DNA from: Xenoacremonium recifei
Lineage: Eukaryota; Ascomycota; Sordariomycetes; Hypocreales; Nectriaceae
Assembly (NCBI GenBank): GCA_012184525.1
Contig: WOFQ01000110.1
Coordinates: forward strand, 1-48,799
DNA: 48,799 nucleotides
Reading direction: 5' to 3'
Each line of letters opens with the position of its first letter. The stretch's first letter is position 1. A program made the translations under genes and the position numbers. Positions 42,506 through 48,799 of this stretch are shown here, one piece after another. The notes beneath the pieces were generated by a model. It did not search any database. It was not told the DNA's origin and worked only from the letters and a program-made list of their open reading frames with translations.

Positions 42506-43716
42506 CTACTCTTTCGTGTCTTTCATCTCCTCCATCTCATCCACTAACTCCATCGACTTATGATCTAATAGAGCGGCGACATAGCGCGAGCTCATCGCCG
42601 TAACCCGCTCGACCGAATGCCACGCATAAGGCGTCAGTATCCATCCCCAGCCCATCAGATAGCCCTTCCGATACTCGTCCATGACGTCCTCACGGCTCAG
42701 CTTCGGCCCTCCTTGTGCAGCCAAGCACTCCAGGTAATGATCCAGCAGCGCCATCTCGTTCTCCCGCCGCGAGGCTATCGACATGGCCGACCCCATGCAG
42801 TAAGCGACGTCGCCGAGCGCGGACCCCACGGCGATGTTCTGGAAGTCGAGAAAGCGAGGCGCACATGCCGGAGCGGGCGTCATGAAAGTATTGCTGGCGT
42901 GGGGGTCGTTGTGAAGCAACGCGCGTGTCTTGGGGTCCACGTTGCGCCAGTGCTTCTGAAGGACACGCGTTACCCAAGCCTGATCCTTGAAATGTGGCGG
43001 CAGCGGTGGGCGTGACGGGTCAAGCACCAGCGCATCCCACATGCTAAGCATGCCGAGCATGGCATCAGTGTAGTTGTTCATGTCGAACCCTTGGCTCCGG
43101 ATGTCAGCAAAGAAAGCACCAAAGAGAATGGAAGACGGGGCTGGGAGAAGGAGGGAATCTTGAAAGTAGTTCACTGACAGGTGATATCCTCGACCTTGGT
43201 CCCCCAGGTGCTCGCGTGCATGCCGGCTAGCTGCTCGAGAGCCTGGCGCATCCAATCGACCCCGTAGTCGTTGACAGCATCGCCAAACGTGCACCCCTTA
43301 GCCGCAACATCGTCTAGGATGACGATGGCATTGTTAGCGTCGGCGCCCGACCACCAACACTTGGCCACCTCGACGGGCGGCTTCATTGTGGGCGCCACCT
43401 CCTTATACCACATGGCTTCGCACGTGTACATCTTGAGCATGAAGCCGCCCGGGATTGCATTCATGCGAGCTTGGTTGAAGCCGCCCTTGACCATGATGTG
43501 TGTGGGCAAGCAGCCCGCCGCTGCAGCCTGCTCGTCTGCCCAGTTCAGTGTAATGAAGAGCTTGGCAGTCGTGTCATCGAGCCGCGTGCTGGTCACGGTG
43601 ATGGAGGCGACCTTGTGCCCTAGTACCGAGGAGAGCCATTCGGCTGTGATCTCTTCATGCTTAGTCGGGAGTGGCGCAACAGCCGGAGTGGTGGTAGTAG
43701 TGGTAGTGGCTGCCAT
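42506..43716 (-). CDS. Aminoglycoside-phosphotransferase/CHK-kinase-like protein, 390 aa
   Basis: Exons 43716-43179 and 43140-42506 give 390 aa, if a 38-nt GT-AG intron (GTCAGT...TCTCCCAG) is real. The N-lobe has MVKGGFNQ (ATP-binding Lys region) and AIVILDDV (hinge). The C-lobe has the catalytic Brenner-type LLHNDPHASN and the metal-binding FLDFQN. This fold phosphorylates hydroxyl groups of small molecules (choline, macrolides, ecdysteroids); many fungal homologues are uncharacterised. The N terminus starts with a run of eight threonines. The intron is shorter than the usual fungal minimum; the alternative is a frameshift between the lobes. GC-rich codon use resembles the other genes to its right. 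It is divergent from the rhodopsin-like gene. Confidence 0.82.
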
Positions 43717-44619
43717 TGTGCTTTGCGTGGATGGTACCTATAGGTAGTGAGATCGAGTAGACCGTATCTCGGGGCGGTGTTTCCTCTTGAAAACCGGGTT
43801 GGCTATTGATTTGGTCAGTGTGGGTGCTCTTCTAGGAAGTGACTGGATAAAAGGGGTTTCAACAGTTGGTACTTTAGTCCACTCACCCCGATCCGCCGGA
43901 GCCAGGTTCCGGGTGGAGTCCGGGGAGTCGTTCCATGATCCTGCAGGAGTGTAGCATACCCCGGCGCAACGCGCGGTCAAGGGGCCGTCCCGGGGGCCGT
44001 CCCGGGGTTTGGTGGGCTCTTGGTATGCTGCAGTGCAACGGAGGCAGTCGGTAGTTCCTACAGAACCTCCAGGGTTTGCAAATGTTAGTTCTATTTATTT
44101 AATTCCTACCTGCCTAATTCCCAGAAGATCGTCAGGAGGGTATAAGCGAACTCGTGAACTCTTCGGGGCCTGTATGTACTGTAGTGTCACATGCAGCAAT
44201 TTCTTACGCTCCAATAGGATAGTAAGCCGCGTCCTAGGAGTCCGGCTTGGCGCAGGGTATCTGCTCGGCAACTCGGCAGAGCGAGGCACAATCCTCACTT
44301 CTTCAGGTCAAGAAAGGAAAGGTCGCATGAAGGATTCTCTGCCATGTACAGAGTAGACCTTGTGTCTTTCGGAACCAACGTGCTCCATCAATGCCGGGTA
44401 GAATACGACAACAACCCTTGCTGAAATCGAGCCATGTCAGAAGTTGTGAGTCGGCGAGTGGCTACAAAAGCGAGTTCAGGACGTAGGTCCGGCCGACCGT
44501 AGAGAAGAAGACTTAGGATCTTTGAGAGACCTCGTAAAACCTATCTCCTCGGTGCGATCCCGAGGCTTTCTTTCGTTCTCACCGCCGTCTTTCATTCTCC
44601 CAAAACTTTCACCGTCACC
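43717..44619. promoter_or_regulatory. Divergent promoter, kinase-like / rhodopsin-like genes
   Basis: 903 bp between ATGs. It contains a GC-rich tandem duplication at 43981-44006 and CCGGCGCAACGCGCGG near 43961. No gene is supported. Confidence 0.45.
43981..44006. repeat. Two-copy GC-rich direct repeat
   Basis: GGGGCCGTCCCGG occurs twice in tandem (13-bp unit). Each copy contains CCG/CGG triplets, so it could be a duplicated regulatory site, or slippage in GC-rich DNA. Confidence 0.7.
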
Positions 44620-45797
44620 ATGACTCCCCTCGACGACTTCCGCAACACCGTCATCGCTTTTATAGTGCTCACCACACCCCCCTTTTTCGGTCGTGTGTGG
44701 TACCGCGCCACGAACCGGACTTTCTCGTACGACGATGGCTTCCTGGTACTCGCGTATGCCTCCTTCATGGTCTGGTGCATCATGTCGCTAGTCTCGCTGC
44801 AGACGGGGCTGGGCAGCGCCACGGCCAGCGTGGCCGACCAGATACTGGCGCTGAAGCAGTTCGTCATTGCTACTTTCCTCAACTTCTTTGCCATGTACTT
44901 TGCCAAGATTAGCCTGGCCCTGGTGCTGTTCCGCATCGCCGCCCCTGGCACCATTGTCCGCATACTCATTCTGAGCTCCGTCGTCCTGCTGACCGCCTGG
45001 TTCGCCGTCGTGGTTATCATGTACGGCATCCAGTGTGACCCATTCCCGGCGGTCTGGGGCGAACCTGGGACGTGCAGGCCGGCGAGTTGGACTGCGGCCG
45101 TTGGGGTTATCATGTCGGCGATGGATATTGTGTTTACCTTCTTATACGCTCTCTTGCCAGTCTTCATGTTACGGAACGTGCAGATCAGTCTGAGGACGAA
45201 GCTGGGCATTTACTTTCTTCTTTGCTCCAATATCGTGTAAGTGGGCTTTTCGGTTCTACACATGCCCCTCTATTCTCTTGTGTCCATGTCACGAAAGGGT
45301 CACGTATACTAATCAGGGACCTTGTTTCTTCTTGCAGAACCTGCATCGCCACCCTTATCCGCCTTAAATACTGCGTGCAGATGATGGAGCTGAAGAGTGC
45401 CGCTGGCTCAGAGACGCTCATGATCGAGGCCGCCGGGTCCACGTACACGACTATCGACATCGGGCTGACGATCATGCTGACCTCGTTGGCTGCGCTCAAG
45501 GGCCTGTTACGCCTGTTGCCCTGGTTCGGTAGCGGCACTGGCGCCGGCTCGGGCAGAAAGCTGACGGGTAGCCACAGCCGGCACGAGCCGTCGAGCAAGG
45601 GGGGCACGGCCTTCGAGATGTCGCGCCGCGGTGCGGCCGTGCGCCTCGACGACGGGAGCGACGCCGAGTCCCAAGAGAACATAGTGCCATCCCACTTTGA
45701 CCGCCGCGGCATTGCGAAGAAGGTGGAATATGTGGTTGAGTACGATAATATGGACAGCGAGGATCTGAAGCAGCAGCACGCGCGTAGAGGGTACTAA
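44620..45797 (+). CDS. Rhodopsin-like (SAT4/Pth11-type) seven-TM protein, 358 aa
   Basis: Exons 44620-45236 and 45338-45797 (101-nt intron) give 358 aa. Seven hydrophobic segments are visible in the first ~275 residues. Family marks include RTFSYDDGFLVLAYASFM after TM1, QFVIATFLNFFAMYFAKISLALVLFRI, the CDPFPAVW loop with a matching Cys (GTCRPASW), and AMDIVFTFLYALLPVFMLRNVQISLRTKLG. The ~90-residue C-terminal tail is cytosolic and Gly/Ser/Arg-rich. Such proteins are fungal GPCR-like membrane proteins; some occur in secondary-metabolite clusters and their ligands are unknown. It lies beside a terpene synthase (convergent) and the kinase-like gene (divergent). Confidence 0.9.
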
Positions 45798-46233
45798 GAT
45801 CGCAGCCGTCAAGGACTACTCCGTAGACGCGGCAGATTCATCAGGTAGCTCAAGTATGTGATGTGAGATAGCGTACTTCATAAAACTTGCAAATTCTATC
45901 TTTGATCATAGCATCTAGAACTTTGATGTATGTCCAATGAGTGCTCAATCCAAATTGCAAATAAATTAAAAAAAAAAAAAAAAAAAAGGAAAAAGGAAAA
46001 AGGGGGCGAACACTCTGACTAACACCCTTCTTCAACCTCCTCGAGCAGGATAATGCTACGTACAACAAATTGACCCTCATTGATACTTTCTCAGTCTGGT
46101 TGAACTGGGTTAATAGACTTAGTCACTCTATGAGGTAGGGGTTTCATCGATCCAAATCCTAGTTCAGTACTCAATTGTAGTCTCATCCTGCTCAAACCTC
46201 ATCCATGGATGGTCTCCATCGCATCCTGGCCCT
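45798..46233. other. Convergent intergenic region with poly(A) tract
   Basis: 436 bp between stops. It holds a 20-nt A run at 45968-45987 followed by GGAAAAAGGAAAAAGGGGG. No gene is seen. Confidence 0.55.
45968..45987. repeat. Poly(A) homopolymer, 20 nt
   Basis: A run of A, then purine-only sequence, in the convergent intergenic region. It is probably simple-sequence slippage. Confidence 0.85.
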
Positions 46234-48072
46234 TCAACCGGCCCTTGCACGGCACTGCAACCTCAGGGTCAGCATCCTGGTCCGGCGAATTTCCCCACCC
46301 TCCGCGCCAAAATAACGCCCTGTCACAAAACTGGATCGCCCCCATAGTCAGCACAAGCCACCCTCTTCACTCTTCACTCTTCACTCTTCTACCCCCCGGT
46401 TATTCTTTCAGACAAGGGTCAAAAAGCTCACCTCCAATTAAGCGACCCGAGCGCCAAGTCCCGGAAGACATCGAGGAGTTCCTTGACTTGGCCGTCCATC
46501 TCGGCGCCCCACGATGGGATCTGCCCCAGGTTCTCGTGCCATTGCGCAAAGCACGCGTCAAGCATCGCGCTCGTCTTGTCTATGGCCTCCTGCGGCGTCA
46601 GGCCGAGGTCGAGAAGCCATTTGACGAGGTTGTGCTCGGCTCCGTCCTCTAGCTCTTTGCGCATGGATAGGATGTCGTTGTGGCTAAGATATATCAATAT
46701 CAGGGTTGAAAGACCAAGGCATTGGGCCGGGGCGCCCAGAGAGTCGTGCTAGACAATGGTCGAGCAGCTCGATACGTATACACTTACATCGTAATGATAT
46801 CGACTATGGCCGCTTCGCATCCCAAGATGGCCGGATGCTCTCGCACGTGTCGCGGCAAATCGAGACCCATGGCAGCCCTGAAAGAGAAGCAAAAGAGCAA
46901 AAGATGGTGAGCCGGGGTTGTTTCCACGCAACAAAAAGGGGTTTGCTAGGCCAATGGCCTGACTCGGACTTACTCGCTTATTATGGCGACGGGAAACACG
47001 CCGATGGACAGCCGTCGGTAGCCCATGTACTCGTCCACGCTACGCTTAGTGCGGCCGGACGTGTTCCAGATGGTTTGTTCCAAACAGCCGAGGGCGTACG
47101 CCCTGTGGTGTCTCCGCAGGCGGTCTTGCATATCTGGATGAGAGATTTAGTCCAGAGAGCAAGGATGAGGCTAGAGTTTGGCAAGACAGAAAATCGTACA
47201 TGGTGATGCTCTCTGTCAATTCGGCATGTCAGTCACAACTTAGGAAACCAGTGGGTCGACCTAGTATCTCTGTGTTGGGCTTTACCTCCTTAAACTGCAA
47301 CCAAACGGCTTGTAGAGCCCACTTGAGCGGTTCCTTGTCGGCGGAGACAGGAGGATGCGTCTCGTCGAGTACAGCCAGGGTGTCTACGATCTCCTGGATG
47401 CCTCCCATAGTGTCGAATTGGAAGGAACCCTCATCAAATTCTGCAAGCCCAGGGTCAGCACAGGGGTAGTCGGAACCATGATACCCAGCAGACACTGCGG
47501 AACCGAGGCCACTCACGGTCATCCCAGGGGAAACCCTTCCCTACCTTGTCAGTGGAACGATCGCAAACGACGAGAAGGAGTGTTAGACGGAGGTGTGGTT
47601 ACTAACCCAATGGTTCCAATCCGAGAGGAGTCGCAGGCCAACGGCATCCGCTCGTGGCACCATCGACGCGCTAAGGAAGACGAGGTTGATCATCCTGCTC
47701 CTCCTCGCCCCCCTCTCGTCCATCTTGAGGACACTAAGATATGCAGTTACAAGTTAGTGATTCAGCTTTGCATTTGCTTATGCACAGGGTGGCGAGAGCC
47801 CGGGTTCGGCCTTAACCGTCGTACCGCTCAGTCCACGCGTCAGCCTCAGGCTTGACCTGCTCGAGGTAGGGGTTCGGCTTGTATGGCGCCGCCATGATAT
47901 CAATGAACAGGTCAGGCACGCGCACCGTCACCTCCTTCGTGAGGATTGACGGGCTCGAAAACCCTGCTGTTTGGGGGGCGCCTCCCACAGGCTTGCCGTT
48001 CGACGAGGGGCCGGCCGAAGATGAAGGCTCGGTTATGGCCGGGGTCGGAAGCTCACTCCTAGCGAGACTCAT
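46234..48072 (-). CDS. Class I terpene synthase (sesquiterpene-cyclase type), 390 aa
   Basis: Eight exons: 48072-47825, 47733-47607, 47535-47517, 47440-47261, 47133-46974, 46877-46788, 46683-46432, 46330-46234; 390 aa. The Asp-rich metal motif DDQFDEG (residues 130-136) is formed by joining a 19-nt micro-exon to exon 4. The NSE motif NDILSMRKE is at 277-285, with His276 before it. The C-terminal pair WSFVTGRYF (Arg364-Tyr365) appears only with the acceptor after ATCCAG; the next acceptor destroys it. The ~80-residue N-terminal extension is Ser/Pro-rich. The enzyme should ionise a prenyl diphosphate (likely farnesyl) and cyclise it; the product is unknown. The exon 4/5 junction is the least certain. 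Coding is GC-rich. Confidence 0.88.
46362..46389. repeat. 7-bp tandem repeat (CTCTTCA), about four copies
   Basis: A CTCTTCA unit repeated in the last intron of the terpene synthase gene. It is a pyrimidine-rich microsatellite on the plus strand (GAAGAGT on the transcribed sense). Confidence 0.85.
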
Positions 48073-48799
48073 GATGGTGTGCGAAAGTAAGTAGGCTAGA
48101 TTTTCGGAAATGAGACTTGCAACCCGGTCGCTCAAGCTGCCCAGAAAGTCGAGATTTTAGAAGTGACGTTCCCAGGTGATTTTAAGAGAGATGTCGCTCC
48201 TTTAATATACTGCTGTTAGAAGCGGGTCAGTGGTCTTCAGGAGAGTTGTTCTGGACTTATGCGATACTTTTCCATGCACTACCAGCCGGGTCCTGCATAT
48301 ACAGTGTGGAGGACCTGCTCGAAAGACAAAACTTATCCTGTATTAAGTGTCGGTGTGAACATACCGAGGTGCGATCATCAGGAAGGGCCTCTAGGGTCTA
48401 TACTGGTCTGCTACTGCTATACGATATGAAGCTACCTCTATGTTTGCGGCAACATGATAATACCCCGAAACCTGCTTCGCTTAAGTTATGTCAGGAATAG
48501 AGGGCATAGGGGAGATGCTTCACGAAATCGTCTGCCTCGGGCTCCCCCTTCCTCCCCCCCTAAGGCAGGACATCCGTGGCACGCAGTTTGTTTGTTTTGT
48601 TTTGTTTTATTAATTAACGTCCTGCAGGAGTCGAACCTGCCTGTTCCCTAGAGGGACAAGAGGACGTGCTCAGCTGGACTAAGGTAGTTATCGCAGAAGA
48701 AGAGGGTAGTCTAAAGCTACATTGTGGTTTTTCCTTCCCCCAATTTCTCGCCACTGAGGTCCAGGGTAGGTTCCGTGATACGCTAGGGGTGGGTCATGG
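48073..48799. other. Right-edge region upstream of terpene synthase
   Basis: The first few hundred bases should be the terpene synthase promoter. No protein gene is seen up to the window end. A run of TTTGT/TTTTG repeats (48588-48608) flanks the tRNA-like element at 48617-48667. Confidence 0.5.
48617..48667 (-). ncRNA. 51-nt tRNA-like fold lacking a D arm (possibly tRNA relic)
   Basis: Read on the minus strand: a perfect 7-bp acceptor-type stem (ACGTCCT with AGGACGT); a two-base linker; a five-position stem with one mismatch around a 7-nt loop with T at the position equivalent to 33; one spacer base; then a perfect T arm GCAGG-TTCGACT-CCTGC, which contains a consensus B box. The D arm is absent. 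A sequence resembling an A box/D arm (TAGTCCAGCTGAGC) lies just 5' of the acceptor stem instead of inside it. The 3' side continues into TTAATTAATAAAAC repeats. It could be a rearranged tRNA pseudogene or the head of a SINE. Function is unproven. Confidence 0.4.

Noticed and set aside
42506..43716. Calling the kinase-like gene an antibiotic-resistance gene
   Set aside because: The APH fold is shared by many small-molecule kinases; nothing here points to an antibiotic substrate.
46234..46319. Alternative terpene synthase 3' end using the acceptor at 46320 (398-aa model ending at 46199)
   Set aside because: It keeps frame but destroys the conserved WSFxTGRYF motif; the upstream acceptor restores it.
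48640..48660. Amber-suppressor tRNA reading of the tRNA-like element
   Set aside because: The D arm is missing and the anticodon-type stem has a mismatch, so a functional suppressor tRNA is not credible from sequence.

Overview
The window reads as nuclear chromosomal DNA of a filamentous ascomycete (Pezizomycotina; the genus cannot be fixed from sequence alone). The reasons are short introns (mostly 45-110 nt), many Zn2Cys6 regulators, cytochromes P450, MFS and NCS1 permeases, a rhodopsin-like SAT4/Pth11-type membrane protein and a class I terpene synthase. I rebuilt 20 multi-domain genes by splicing in frame. Every model closes on a whole number of codons, and almost every junction restores a conserved motif. 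Two weaker small ORFs are also listed. Much of the interval looks like accessory or secondary-metabolism chromosome: regulators, transporters and oxidoreductases with no housekeeping anchor.

Layout. 1-3.5 kb: AT-rich DNA with a 21-bp tandem repeat, then a fungal-specific coiled-coil protein. 4.3-8.0 kb: a P-loop (AIG1-like) GTPase and an HSP70-like ATPase, head to head. 8.4-10.1 kb: P450 number 1. 11.1-14.8 kb: a Zn2Cys6 regulator divergent from a metal-dependent amidohydrolase, with a dense TCGG array between them. 15.2-19.2 kb: a sugar-porter MFS protein divergent from a fungal transcription factor that lacks its zinc cluster. 20.1-24.5 kb: a Zn2Cys6 regulator built from micro-exons, divergent from an intronless P450. 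24.7-34.1 kb: a Dal5-type permease, a proline-racemase-superfamily enzyme with a Ser/Cys catalytic pair, a FAD amino-acid-oxidase-type enzyme and a Zn2Cys6 activator; together they look like an imino-acid (hydroxyproline-type) catabolic cluster. 35.2-41.8 kb: an NCS1 nucleobase permease divergent from a 2-oxoglutarate/Fe(II) dioxygenase, with GATA sites and a TCGG-N3-CCGA palindrome between them, followed by another Zn2Cys6 protein; this resembles a pyrimidine-utilisation module. 42.5-48.1 kb: an APH-type kinase divergent from a rhodopsin-like membrane protein, then a terpene synthase. Codons here look more GC-rich. 48.6 kb: a 51-nt tRNA-like fold without a D arm.

Two properties run through the window. 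Genes are arranged in successive head-to-head pairs (GTPase/HSP70, regulator/amidohydrolase, MFS/regulator, regulator/P450, Dal5/racemase, NCS1/dioxygenase, kinase/rhodopsin-like), so each intergenic promoter probably serves two genes. GC-AG introns are also unusually frequent: four are well supported and one is tentative, among about 72 inferred introns. Several of them sit exactly where a conserved motif forces the splice.
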